Of a DNA stretch of 64,000 bases, positions 37,065-46,918 are shown piece by piece. This stretch comes from Planctomycetota bacterium (lineage in GTDB: Bacteria > Planctomycetota > UBA1135). The notes beneath the pieces are model-generated. The model had not been told where the DNA came from. It did no database searches and saw only the letters and a program-made list of their open reading frames with translations. The stretch spans positions 378,738-442,737 of the forward strand of contig JAJFFC010000008.1 in NCBI GenBank assembly GCA_021776795.1. The letters run 5' to 3'. The first letter of the stretch is position 1, and each line of letters starts with the position of its first letter. The position numbers were made by a program, and so were the translations under genes.

Positions 37065-38126
37065 TTGACTATGACCGCCACCATCTCCCCGCTTTCGCCG
37101 TGGTTTGCCGCGCGCGGGGCTAGCTTCCATGAGCAGGACGGGCTTTCCCAAGTGTTGCGCGTCAGTGATGCTGGCCAGGAATATCAGGCCGCCAAAGAGG
37201 GCCTGCTTTTGGCCGATGGCGCCGACCGTGCCGCTTTGCACCTCCAAGGCAAAGATGTGCTCGAGTTTTTGCAGCGCCTCACCAGCAATGACACGCGCAA
37301 ACTTGAAGTTAGCGGCTATCAATGGTCGGCCATGCTCGATGGCAAGGGCCATTGGATTGCCGATTTCCTGATCTACCGTTTGCCGGATCCCACCGAGGGC
37401 AGTGTGCACTTGCTGCTCGACATGCCGCAAGCCGTCGCCACCGATGTCATGCAACGCTTGGAGATGAGTCACTTCACCGAAGACGTGCAATGGGAGCCTT
37501 TCGCTGGTGCACGCTTGTTGCTGTTGGGCCCCAAGGCAAGTGGGCCGACGGAAGAAGATTGCGCCATGCAAGGCGACCACCTGTGGCTACGCCGCCCCGA
37601 CCGCGGCGCCATTTGCTGGGAATGCCTGTGCCCTCCCGAACAAGCCGCACAACTGGCTGATCAACTGTTGACTGCCGGCGCCGTTCCCGGTGGCTTAGTG
37701 GCCCTCGACATTTTGCGCGTGGAATCTTGGCGCCCACGCTTCGGCACCGACTACGACACCTCAGGGATCTTGCCCGCCGCCAATGAATGGCAGCGCGTGT
37801 CTTTACATAAGGGTTGTTACGTCGGCCAAGAAGTGGTGGCGCGCATCAACACTTATGGCGAAGCGCCGCGCCAACTGGTGCGCCTACTCTTCGACGGTCC
37901 ACCGCAGCCACTCACCGGCGCAGAATTGCGCCTGGACGATCGCGCGATTGGACATGTTAGCTCTTGGGTATGGTCCCCCATGCGTGATCAAGCCATCGGC
38001 ATCGGCACGGTGCGGCGTAAAGGCGCCATCGAAGGCCAAGAACTATTTGCGCAGTTTGCCGAGGACCAAGGGCCCGGCGTAAGCGCGGTGGTGCAACTTC
38101 CCGAAAAGAAGACCGACGACTCATGA
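37065..38126 (+). CDS. ygfZ: Folate-binding protein YgfZ / GcvT-like
   Basis: LQGKDVLEFLQRLTSNDTRKL...VSLHKGCYVGQEVVARINTYGEAPRQLVRLLF (KGCYxGQE motif). Confidence 0.88.
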   Translation: MTMTATISPLSPWFAARGASFHEQDGLSQVLRVSDAGQEYQAAKEGLLLADGADRAALHLQGKDVLEFLQRLTSNDTRKLEVSGYQWSAMLDGKGHWIADFLIYRLPDPTEGSVHLLLDMPQAVATDVMQRLEMSHFTEDVQWEPFAGARLLLLGPKASGPTEEDCAMQGDHLWLRRPDRGAICWECLCPPEQAAQLADQLLTAGAVPGGLVALDILRVESWRPRFGTDYDTSGILPAANEWQRVSLHKGCYVGQEVVARINTYGEAPRQLVRLLFDGPPQPLTGAELRLDDRAIGHVSSWVWSPMRDQAIGIGTVRRKGAIEGQELFAQFAEDQGPGVSAVVQLPEKKTDDS

Positions 38127-38971
38127 AGCGAGTTTTGACATGGATTCTGGCGGTTGGCTTGCTTGCCGTGGCGGGCGTGTATTTGGCTTCGGTGATTTGG
38201 CCACCACCTGGCGAAGGTGGGCCCGGCGAAGGCGCCTATCCCCTATTGGCCCGCCCCGGCGTGCAGAATCCACAGCAACCAGATCCTGCCGCGGCCACGC
38301 CATATGACAACATCGACGTCTTCCGCGATACCGTCGACGGCTCGGCGGATCTTCCCGAGCACCTGCAACCGCGCTTGTGGCTCAAAGTCACCAACCAAAG
38401 CGGCGAAGGCTTGGCGAATAGTGAAGTGCGACTATTTCTAGCTGGCGGTGGCGGCAGAGTCGCGCGCACCGGCAAGACCAATGCCGAAGGTGAGTTGCTT
38501 CTCGAAGACTTAGAGCTCGGTAGTTACCTGGTGGAAACCAGTTCACCTGGTTACTTCGATTCCGCTTCGCGCACGGTTAGTGTTCCCACCGGCCGCAAGG
38601 AGCCAGAACAAGTGGTGCTAACTGCGGGCGCCACGCTGTTGGCCCATGTCCAAGATGAATACGGGCGCACGCGCGTCGACGGTGTGATCTTGCTGCAGAA
38701 CACGCAAGGCACGCAAAACTATTTGGTGCGCGCCAATGCCCAAGGCGAAGCCATGTCCGCCACTCTCCCCGGCGGCGCTTGGGCGGTGAGTTGGCGCGAG
38801 CATCAATACGCCGACGTCGATACCAAACTGCAAAGCACCATCGCCGCCGTCCCCGGCGACCGCGTCGAGTATTGGATCACGCTGCCCGTCGCCCCCGCCG
38901 CCAAGCCTCCGGCCGACGGCACCCCACGTTACGCCGTGGGATTGACCTTGGCGCCACCGCAAGCGTTGTGA
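38123..38971 (+). CDS. CarboxypepD_reg-like domain membrane/secreted protein
   Basis: TM MKRVLTWILAVGLLAVAGVYLASVIW; LWLKVTNQSGEGLANSEVRLFLAGGGGRVARTGKTNAEGELLLEDLELGSYLVETSSPGY. Confidence 0.75.
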   Translation: MKRVLTWILAVGLLAVAGVYLASVIWPPPGEGGPGEGAYPLLARPGVQNPQQPDPAAATPYDNIDVFRDTVDGSADLPEHLQPRLWLKVTNQSGEGLANSEVRLFLAGGGGRVARTGKTNAEGELLLEDLELGSYLVETSSPGYFDSASRTVSVPTGRKEPEQVVLTAGATLLAHVQDEYGRTRVDGVILLQNTQGTQNYLVRANAQGEAMSATLPGGAWAVSWREHQYADVDTKLQSTIAAVPGDRVEYWITLPVAPAAKPPADGTPRYAVGLTLAPPQAL

Positions 38972-39034
38972 TAGAGGCGGTTTTGGAGGCAATCCTGCAT
39001 CCGAGTTTCCTGGCTAATATGTTAGCCTATCACC

Positions 39035-40483
39035 ATGAATCCCCTAAGTGGTAACCGCCTTCTTCAGCGCCCATTTATTATTTTACTTTTGGGCTTTGGA
39101 TTACTTTGCTGCTCCGACGAGCAAACGCCCCGCGAGTCTTCAGGAAATGACAATGCCTATCAAACCAGCCTGCTGAATGACAAGAAGGACTTCATTCTTA
39201 TCACCGTAGACACCCTACGAGCAGATCGCCTACCCTTTTATGGCGCATCAAGGGATACCGGAGGGAACCCTAATGCACCGTGGTCCTTTTCCTGGATGGC
39301 AGACAATGGAACGATTTTTGACCAGGTCTATTGCCAAGTTGGGATTACTCTTCCTTCCCTCTCATCCATGTGGACTGGCAAACACCCATTGGTTCATGGT
39401 GCGCTGACTAACCATTCGCAACTTGAAGAGCCGACTCTTGCAATGAAGCTTAATGAGCACGGCTGGATAGGGGTTGGGGCAGTCGCAAACGGTATTTTGA
39501 GAAGAGGATCGGGTCTTGAACGTGGATTCCGAGATTACCTTGCTTTTTCGGCAAAGAAGGAGAATGAAATCCCAAACTTCGTGGTTTCCAAGGCGCAGGA
39601 CCTAGTACGAGAACAAAAGCCTCTGTTTGTGTGGGCTCATTTCATGGCACCCCACCAGCCTTATGAGCCATTTCCCCCTTTCGCAAGTCAATTTACGAAG
39701 CAGATCGGGCCAGAGGGTAATAACAAGACTCTCTATGACTTACATTTAAATCCGGAAAAACTAACGCCAGAAATCAAACATCACCTTCGCGGACTCTACG
39801 ATGCCGAAATCCTTTCTGTAGAATCCCATGTACGCCAATTGCTAGCGGGCCTTGATGCAGAATATAGAAATGCTGGGCGAGGTGGCCTTCTTGAGAATGC
39901 GATTGTAATATTTACATCAGATCACGGAGAGGAACTTGGAGATCGTAATGGCTTCTTTATGCACGCTAAAAGCCTATATTCGGGTGTTATTCAGGTGCCG
40001 ACGATCATTCTCGGTGCAAATTGGCCTGCAAAAAGAGATTCACGCTTAATCGGACTAAACGAGGTTCTGCCATATATTATCGAAGGGGCACCGCTATCTG
40101 AATCCTTCGTAGTCTCCTCATTGAAAGAAAAATTCTATTCGATACGAAATGAGCGCTGGACTCTAATACACAATCCGCGTGCTGACAACTCCGGTCCAGG
40201 TGGCCCTCCTGTTGGCTCAATTTATCCATACCCGACCGTGGCATTATTCGATCGCATTTCTGATCCGCTGGAAAAGAATGATCTGGCAAATCAATACCCA
40301 AACACTGTGCGCCTCCTGCTAGACCAACTCCGAAATTGGCATGATGAGCTGCCCATCAGAGAAGAATCTGCAAGCAGTGGCATCGACACTCAACTTGTAA
40401 ACAGTCTTGGATATGCCGCCCAAGAGGAATCATCTACCAACTCATTGCCACCCCCTTGGCATGGAAATGAATGGCCTAAATAA
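39035..40483 (+). CDS. Alkaline-phosphatase-superfamily 'sulfatase'-like protein, Thr in the nucleophile position
   Basis: FILITVDTLRADRLPFYGASRD...VYCQVGITLPSLSSMWTGKHPLVHGALTNH...IVIFTSDHGEELGDRNGFFMHAKSLYSGVIQVPTIILGANW; possible lipoprotein N-terminus (GLLCCSDEQ). Confidence 0.85.
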   Translation: MNPLSGNRLLQRPFIILLLGFGLLCCSDEQTPRESSGNDNAYQTSLLNDKKDFILITVDTLRADRLPFYGASRDTGGNPNAPWSFSWMADNGTIFDQVYCQVGITLPSLSSMWTGKHPLVHGALTNHSQLEEPTLAMKLNEHGWIGVGAVANGILRRGSGLERGFRDYLAFSAKKENEIPNFVVSKAQDLVREQKPLFVWAHFMAPHQPYEPFPPFASQFTKQIGPEGNNKTLYDLHLNPEKLTPEIKHHLRGLYDAEILSVESHVRQLLAGLDAEYRNAGRGGLLENAIVIFTSDHGEELGDRNGFFMHAKSLYSGVIQVPTIILGANWPAKRDSRLIGLNEVLPYIIEGAPLSESFVVSSLKEKFYSIRNERWTLIHNPRADNSGPGGPPVGSIYPYPTVALFDRISDPLEKNDLANQYPNTVRLLLDQLRNWHDELPIREESASSGIDTQLVNSLGYAAQEESSTNSLPPPWHGNEWPK

Positions 40484-40513
40484 TGCCACCACTGATTAAG
40501 TTTAATTCCTGGC

Positions 40514-42019
40514 CTAAGGATGGTAAAGGACGACTAATGGCTTATTTGAATAAAGGACTGGATTGACAACGGACTTCCCTGCTGGATTCGTAGAGATTAA
40601 CAGGTTGGTTTTGGAGAATTGGTCGAGCGCGGTGCCACTTCCAAATGTTGCTGATTGGAGAGGCGATTCAGGAGAAACAGCCTCTACAGTCGTCGCCCAT
40701 GACGGTACCGGGATCTCAGGAAGTGCACTCACGCTTGTTGTGGTTACTACTGAATAAGAAATCCCAGCGGATAAAACGTCGAACCGAACTATATCGGGGG
40801 CAGAATTCCAGTTTCGGGTGACACTAGTAGACTGGGCCAATAAATCGGAAGCAAGCCAAACAGAAAAAGCATGCTTTCGAACAGGAGTTAAGTAACTCTG
40901 GCAGCCACAATTTCCACTCGTTGGAGCCTTATCAGGATTGCCAACAAGGCCATTTAATGAATAGCGGCCACAATCGTTTCCAAGCAAACCTGGCTCATGA
41001 CGGTCCATGGATGTGCCAGAGACCACTCTCTCAGCTCCTCCGGCAAGTGAGGCGTGAAGGCAAAGAAATGCATAGGACGCTTGCTCCTCCTGAGATTGCG
41101 ACACCAAGAATTGAGCTTGTCAAGTCCAAGTGGAGCCCTCCGTAAGGAATGCCAGTACGGTGGCTCCAGGGAAGGCCGGAGATAGTGAATTCTCGATCAA
41201 GGATTTCGTGTCTCGAATTCTAGATTCGACCGACAAGGCATCATTCCAATCTTCGTGATGGTGGACATCGAACCCATGCACCAATTTTCTGGGGGTCTGT
41301 TGACTGCCCTCTTGAATAGCTTTTTCAAGGATCGCCCTTAGGAAGGGAACAACTTCTCTATCCCAACTCGAACCGGGAACTTCGCTGGGCATTTGCCCAG
41401 CCCTGAACCCTGGAAGTATCACTAATGCACCAGGGTTTACAGCTTCCAATGAATCCTTTACAGCGGTTAACACAATAGGAAAATGATCAACATGCGGCGC
41501 CCAAATAGCACTCGATGTTAGTGGATCAGCATAAATCTCATTCTCGAGCTGCCAATACTCAATATGCTTACCACTCATTGAAAATGCGCGAGTAGCTAAA
41601 TCATCAATCCAATTCTGAAATGCAGCAAGCTCGTCGGACCCGGAAAGTTGAATCCCAGCGAGTGTGACATATTCTCCAAGCCCAACTAGATGCTTTGTGC
41701 CATCTGGGTCAATAAATTTTGAATAGATTGTAAAAAATATCTCTTTGTCAGAGTTAGCAACTAGGATGTCATCAAACCAATCCCACTGATATGAAGCACC
41801 CATCTCATACCAATCGGTAAACTCTTGGCCGAGTGCAGAAATCCGGATAAACCCTAGATTTGCTCCGTCAATAGCAGCCTGGGAGTCTGGGTTAGGCCCA
41901 CCGGCTCCAGTGGTATAGAAGGCTGGCGGTACTAGAGTGCCAACAGGTGATTCCTGGCCAAACGAATTTTGTTGACACGTGACGAAGAAAAGGGAAAGTC
42001 CAATAAGTAATGTTTTCAT
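40514..42019 (-). pseudogene. Secreted clan-A glycoside-hydrolase-like protein interrupted by an in-frame TGA at 41120-41122
   Basis: ORFs 41120-42019 and 40514-41107 are in the same frame, separated only by TGA plus four sense codons; YWQLENEIYADP and FLTEGSTWT resemble GH acid/base and nucleophile segments; downstream EEQASYAFLCLHASLAGGAERVV continues the fold. Confidence 0.75.
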
Positions 42020-42102
42020 GAATGCTCCTTGCCCACAGATTTCTCAGGCTTTCATCTCCCCCACCCTACCAAAGATATGTCAAGTGGAACAACTGCTCTT
42101 CG

Positions 42103-43425
42103 TTAATAAAGCCCTTTCACTTCGTTCGGCTTGTAGTCTGGGAAGAAGCCCTTCGGGGATTCGAAGCCGAGACCGTTGCCGAGGATGCTGTGGAGGACAT
42201 CGCGGAAGTCGGTGGTGACGGCTAGGTCGCGACTTTGGTAGAGGGCGTCATCGGCGAGGCCGCGCCAGTCGCCGTGGACTTTGCCACCCTTCACCCCACC
42301 GCCGAGCACCAGCATGGTGGTGCCGTGGCCGTGGTCGGTGCCGTTGTTGCCATTTTCGCGCACGGTGCGACCGAACTCGCTCATGACCACCACCGTAGTC
42401 TTTTGCATGAGTGGGCCGAGGTCACCTGCAAAGGTCGACAAGCCGCGCGCCAAATCGCTCATGCGATCGGCCATGCGCCCTTCGATACCACCTTCTTGGG
42501 CGTGGTCATCCCAACCGCCGAAGTCGATGCCGGCAACTTCTACACCCTCTTGCGCCTTCAACACCACCGAAAGAGTGCGCAAGGCTTTGCCGAAGCGGCT
42601 ATCGGGATAGGAAGTGCCAGATACCGTGGTGGTGCCGGCACTCTTCTCACGAATGCGCAAGTTGCGCTCGCCTTCCGCCACAATCTGCTGGAAGCGGCGC
42701 AAGGTTTCGATCGTGACGCGACCGGAGTTGACCACGCCAGCGGCATCGTCTTCACGCGGCCCCATCATGTTGTCGCCGCCTTCGAGCATGGTGCCGTCGC
42801 CGTAGAAATCTTCGAAGCGGTCCAGCGTTTTACCAGCACGACGCTGACCAGAGTTCGATGGCACCGCAAGCACCGGATACTGCCCACGTAAAGAACGCGG
42901 CAACAGTTGCTGCAGACCTAAAGCGCGGAACTCACTGGCATCGGGAGTTTCCGAGGCGGCCAAGTAGCGATTCACCCAACCTTCGCGCACCGAACGATTG
43001 CCGGGCGCGGCGAACTCCATCCAGTCTTGCGCGTCGAAGTGACTGCGCGTGGTGTGCGGGGAACCGGTGCACACAATCGGCGCGAACAACTTTGCCGCCC
43101 ATTCGCGCTCCAATGGTGCCAAAGCTGGATGCATGGCGAAGGTGTCATCGAGCTTAAGCAAGCCATCGGCAAGATTACTCGCCAAAGTCGGGCGCTTGGC
43201 CTCGTAGTCGGCGTCGCCATAGGGAATGATCATGTTCAAGACGTCGGCCGCGCCACGCAAGAAGATCACCACCAAGGCTTGGCCTTCGCCGCCTAGGTTT
43301 GCGCCAGGAATCGCGGCCTTGGGCACGGCCCAAAGACGATCGCCAAAGGCTCCAAACTGTGCGGCGCCAGCGGCGGCGGCAGTGAACTGGAGGAAACGGC
43401 GGCGAGAGAGATCGGAGGAACTCAT
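42103..43425 (-). CDS. DUF1501 domain-containing protein
   Basis: Tat-like N-terminus SRRRFLQFTAAAAGAAQFG; VVIFLRGAADVLNMIIPYGDADYEAKRP...VVVMSEFGRTVRENGNNGTDHGHGTTMLVLGGGVKGGKVHGDWRGL. Confidence 0.93.
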   Translation of the reverse strand: MSSSDLSRRRFLQFTAAAAGAAQFGAFGDRLWAVPKAAIPGANLGGEGQALVVIFLRGAADVLNMIIPYGDADYEAKRPTLASNLADGLLKLDDTFAMHPALAPLEREWAAKLFAPIVCTGSPHTTRSHFDAQDWMEFAAPGNRSVREGWVNRYLAASETPDASEFRALGLQQLLPRSLRGQYPVLAVPSNSGQRRAGKTLDRFEDFYGDGTMLEGGDNMMGPREDDAAGVVNSGRVTIETLRRFQQIVAEGERNLRIREKSAGTTTVSGTSYPDSRFGKALRTLSVVLKAQEGVEVAGIDFGGWDDHAQEGGIEGRMADRMSDLARGLSTFAGDLGPLMQKTTVVVMSEFGRTVRENGNNGTDHGHGTTMLVLGGGVKGGKVHGDWRGLADDALYQSRDLAVTTDFRDVLHSILGNGLGFESPKGFFPDYKPNEVKGLY

Positions 43426-43453
43426 GACAAGGACAAAGTGCTAGGGCGAGGGC

Positions 43454-45040
43454 TCACTGTTGTTGGAACTCGGGTGAACCTAAAAGCAGACCGACAAGGG
43501 TTGGGCCGAAGTCGAAGAGATCGGGCACCTTTTTGCGGTCGAGGTATTCAGAAGTGACGGTGGCCAAGGCAGCGCGCGTACGCTCGCCGGCACCACCCGG
43601 CAGAATCAACTCGGTGAGGTAATGCTGCCACAGGCGCGCCGGCACATCTTCCGGCACTTGGGCGTAGAAAGTGTCGGGGATGGTCACTCCGCGCACGCGG
43701 CCCTCGGCCAAATCGGTGGCGAACTCCCAACGCAAAGCCATGACACCTGGATCAAGCCATGACTCGGCGGTGTCGTAATAGCCGGTGGGGTCGTCGCACA
43801 TATAGAGCGGTTCCCCCATGCCATTGAGGTAGTTTTCCAAGGCGCGCAAGTTCTCGATTTCCGCCCCCGTGACCCGCAGCGCGCTAATCACAAACTCGAA
43901 GGGGCGCTTGAACTTGTTGCGCCGATGTTCAGCTGCCCAAAACTCATCGCTATCGACGATGGTCTTGACCATAAGGCGGATATCGCCATCTTTCTTGCGA
44001 TAGACCTGCGAAACCTTATCGATCAAGGTCTGTGGCGGCTGATCAGCAACAAAGAAACGCACCAACTTCATGCTGATGAACTTGGCCGTGCGCTTGTCCT
44101 TGCCCAGCATTTCCAGCAGCGCTTCGCCTTGGCCAGGGCCATCGTTGCGGTCTTCGGATAGACGCCGGCGGAACAAGCGTTTTTCGCCTTTGACGTGCAT
44201 TTCTGGACGGAAGAGGAACTCTTGGGTTCCCTTGCGCCCCCCATCGACAGTCCAACCAGTCAGGATTTCGGCGGTGGTGATGACGTCGTCTTGGTCGTAG
44301 CCATTGTCAACGCCCACGGTATGCAGCTCCAGCAACTCACGCGCATAGTTCTCATTGAGACCACGCTGTTGGGCAATGGACACCGCCTCTTCGGCGCGCT
44401 CCTCGGAACCAGTTTTGCGTTTGGTGCGGCGCTCAATCTCTTTTAACTCCTGCTTATTCGGCGGGCGCCGGCTGAGGTAGTTATCGAGGTAAGTGAGCAT
44501 GGCCGGGTGGCGTGCACTGGCCGCCAACATGTCGGGAAAGCTCCCCCACAAATTCCCACGCACCACAGTGCGATCATAATCGGGAATTTGGTTGTAGATG
44601 CGCTGGCCTTTGGTGAAACTCACATTGAAATGATTGCGGAAAAAGTCGGCCAAAACTTCTTCGGCAACGCGGTCACTAAATACCGCGCGAATCGCCACCG
44701 CTTGCTTCAACTCATTGCGCGGCTGACGTTGCCGTTCGCGCGCAGACTTTTGTTCTTCCCGCGGCGCTTCACGGTCGAGCGGATCCTGCGCAACATAGTC
44801 CACGCATTCCTTCACACTCAAGTCCACGGTATCGAAATCGGCCAGGCGCGATTGCAAACGTGGATCGGTCGCTGGCTTGGCTTGCAGCTGGTCTTCGAGC
44901 CAAGCCTCAATGCCCATTTCCAACACCCGGTCAATCTCGCCAGGGCGTGGTCCGTAGGCAAAACGATTGAGCAGATGCGCCGCGCGTTCTCGCTCTGTGC
45001 GCTCCCTTAGGGTCGGGGGTGAAGTCTTCGGCCGGGGCAT
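43454..45040 (-). CDS. DUF1800 domain-containing protein
   Basis: AAHLLNRFAYGPRPGEIDRVLEMGIEAWLEDQL...NENYARELLELHTVGVDNGYDQDDVITTAEILTGW...KLVRFFVADQPP. Confidence 0.93.
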   Translation of the reverse strand: MPRPKTSPPTLRERTERERAAHLLNRFAYGPRPGEIDRVLEMGIEAWLEDQLQAKPATDPRLQSRLADFDTVDLSVKECVDYVAQDPLDREAPREEQKSARERQRQPRNELKQAVAIRAVFSDRVAEEVLADFFRNHFNVSFTKGQRIYNQIPDYDRTVVRGNLWGSFPDMLAASARHPAMLTYLDNYLSRRPPNKQELKEIERRTKRKTGSEERAEEAVSIAQQRGLNENYARELLELHTVGVDNGYDQDDVITTAEILTGWTVDGGRKGTQEFLFRPEMHVKGEKRLFRRRLSEDRNDGPGQGEALLEMLGKDKRTAKFISMKLVRFFVADQPPQTLIDKVSQVYRKKDGDIRLMVKTIVDSDEFWAAEHRRNKFKRPFEFVISALRVTGAEIENLRALENYLNGMGEPLYMCDDPTGYYDTAESWLDPGVMALRWEFATDLAEGRVRGVTIPDTFYAQVPEDVPARLWQHYLTELILPGGAGERTRAALATVTSEYLDRKKVPDLFDFGPTLVGLLLGSPEFQQQ

Positions 45041-45129
45041 GTGTCCATCCTAGAGTCCAGTCGGGACTCATGTCACTCAAACCCCGCTCTCTGCGCCTGG
45101 TTTCGGCGCAAAAGGGCGAGGACAGCCCC

Positions 45130-45735
45130 TTATCGGCGCAAAGCCGCGCCGCGCCAGCGCTCTTGGGCCGCCAAAACCAGCTCCGCAACCTGATCCCAGT
45201 TCTCTGCGCGGGGGCCAGGAACCAGGAGATTGGTGCTGTTGGCATAGACGATGACCTCGGCGCCGTCTTCCCGCAGCTGCTCCACATTCTTCGGCGTGTC
45301 CTCGATGTACAGGTGCGCCCCGACTGCTTTCTTGTCGCCCATGAAGCACAAATCGTAATATGGGATGTCGTGGCGGTCGAGCCAAGCGATGGTCTGCTGC
45401 ACCGCGGTCATGTGGAAACGACCAATGAACAAGCGGTGGGTAATGATACGAATTTGCACCTCTTGCGCACTCAACTCACGCAGTACTTGTGGCGCACGCG
45501 CCATCGGTTCCAGGCAACCAAATAAGTCGCGCTGGGTGACCGCAAAACGGTGCAAGGCTTTGTAGCCACCTGGCGCTTCGGGGACGCCCCATTCGGGCAA
45601 GCCATAAGTGGGTTCCGGGTGCAGAGAAGATTCGTCTACCCCTAGCCATTCGGCAGCAATCGGGCGCAAGCCACGGTAAAAATCTGCCGTGCAGCCGTCG
45701 AGGTCTAAGCCGAGGATGAAGCGCTCATTCGTCAC
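45130..45735 (-). CDS. HAD-like 5'(3')-deoxyribonucleotidase family protein
   Basis: From GTG 45735: (V)TNERFILGLDLDGCTADFYRGLRPIAAEWLGV...RIITHRLFIG...DIPYYDLCFMGDKKAVGAHLYIEDTPKNVEQLREDG. Confidence 0.82.
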   Translation of the reverse strand: MTNERFILGLDLDGCTADFYRGLRPIAAEWLGVDESSLHPEPTYGLPEWGVPEAPGGYKALHRFAVTQRDLFGCLEPMARAPQVLRELSAQEVQIRIITHRLFIGRFHMTAVQQTIAWLDRHDIPYYDLCFMGDKKAVGAHLYIEDTPKNVEQLREDGAEVIVYANSTNLLVPGPRAENWDQVAELVLAAQERWRGAALRR

Positions 45736-45785
45736 CTGTGCATGATAGTCGGGCGCAATCGCGAATACTGCGTTAGGATGCGCAG

Positions 45786-46544
45786 GTGTCCTGTTGTCAT
45801 TATTGCCAAGCACCCATGACGGAAGGTGCGGCCTTTTGCGTGAATTGCGGACAGGACCGCCCCGGTGCACCGCGCCCCAAGCGCCTCCAGGAACCGGCCG
45901 CCGCGCCCAATTTTCATGACCGGGTTGGCTTGCAAGGCGGTAACGCCATGCGTCTGTTGATTGCCCTATTGGCGACCATGTTCGGCAGCACGGTGCTGAT
46001 CTTGCTGATCCTGCCAGACAGCGAGTACATCATGCTCTATGCGGGCATCGCTATGGCGATTGCCACCACACTGTGCGCATTGCCCGAGGCAGAGGAGATT
46101 CGACGGCTATTCGCCATCGATCGTGTCCTGCGCCCGATGCCCTGGATTGCAGCGATTGTAGTCACCCCATTTCTGCCCCTACTCGCCGATCTTTGGATCG
46201 CCTTCCTAGGCATCCAAGAATCAGCGAGCTACGACTCCCTCGAAGGCATGACCCCCGCCATGGCGCTATTGACCATTGCCATCATGCCGGGCATCTTCGA
46301 AGAATTGGCCTTTCGCGGCGTGGTCCTGGGCAATCTGCGCCATATGTTGTCCCTGCGCAATGCCCACCTGCTTACGGCGTTCCTGTTTACGGCAATCCAC
46401 TTTTCACCGCTCATCTTCCCCTATCATTTCATCATTGCCCTGTTTTTGGGCTGGTTGCGCCAGCGCAGCGGCTCTCTCTTGGTCCCGATGTTTGCCCACG
46501 CCTTGCATAACGCAGTCATCGTGTTCATTTATGATGCTGCCTGA
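45786..46544 (+). CDS. CPBP family intramembrane metalloprotease with N-terminal zinc ribbon
   Basis: CCHYCQAPMTEGAAFCVNCGQDRPG; PGIFEELAFRGVVLGNLRHM...LLTAFLFTAIHFSPLIFPYHFIIALFLGWLRQRSGSLLVPMFAHALHNAVIV. Confidence 0.9.
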   Translation: MSCCHYCQAPMTEGAAFCVNCGQDRPGAPRPKRLQEPAAAPNFHDRVGLQGGNAMRLLIALLATMFGSTVLILLILPDSEYIMLYAGIAMAIATTLCALPEAEEIRRLFAIDRVLRPMPWIAAIVVTPFLPLLADLWIAFLGIQESASYDSLEGMTPAMALLTIAIMPGIFEELAFRGVVLGNLRHMLSLRNAHLLTAFLFTAIHFSPLIFPYHFIIALFLGWLRQRSGSLLVPMFAHALHNAVIVFIYDAA

Positions 46545-46916
46545 ATGATGCCCGTTCCCCTGCTCCCCAGGCTCTGGCTGCCTGCTTTACTGCTCTTTGG
46601 CTTAGTGGCTGTGGCGTCCATGCTGCAGGTCGATGCCCAAGGACTCAGCTGGCTAGGCCAACGCTTACCTTCCGTTTGCCTTTGGCAAAGCGAGAACGGT
46701 GGGTGCCCTGGCTGCGGAACCACCCGCGCTGGCGTATTGCTGCTCCAAGGACAGATTTGGCAAAGCCTGCAGATGCAACCGGCACTTCCTTTGTTCCTTG
46801 GCGCGGCATGGTTTAGCTGGCGCCGCCCTTCCCCATCCCGTCGGAAAATCGCCCTTGGCTTGGCGATCGCCGGCCTTGCTCTTGCCTCTGGCCCTCTGGT
46901 CCTCGCCATTTTGTAA
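46545..46916 (+). CDS. DUF2752 domain-containing membrane protein
   Basis: SVCLWQSENGGCPGCGTTRAGVLLLQGQIWQSLQMQPALPLFL. Confidence 0.88.
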   Translation: MMPVPLLPRLWLPALLLFGLVAVASMLQVDAQGLSWLGQRLPSVCLWQSENGGCPGCGTTRAGVLLLQGQIWQSLQMQPALPLFLGAAWFSWRRPSPSRRKIALGLAIAGLALASGPLVLAIL

Positions 46917-46918
46917 TT

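Noticed and set aside
36645-37580. 311-aa antisense ORF over the methyltransferase and ygfZ
   Set aside because: Spans two well-supported genes on the opposite strand; no domain signature.
41120-41122. Selenocysteine codon interpretation of the in-frame TGA
   Set aside because: The context is not a redox site and I see no convincing SECIS-like hairpin in the following ~40 nt; nonsense mutation or base-call error is simpler.
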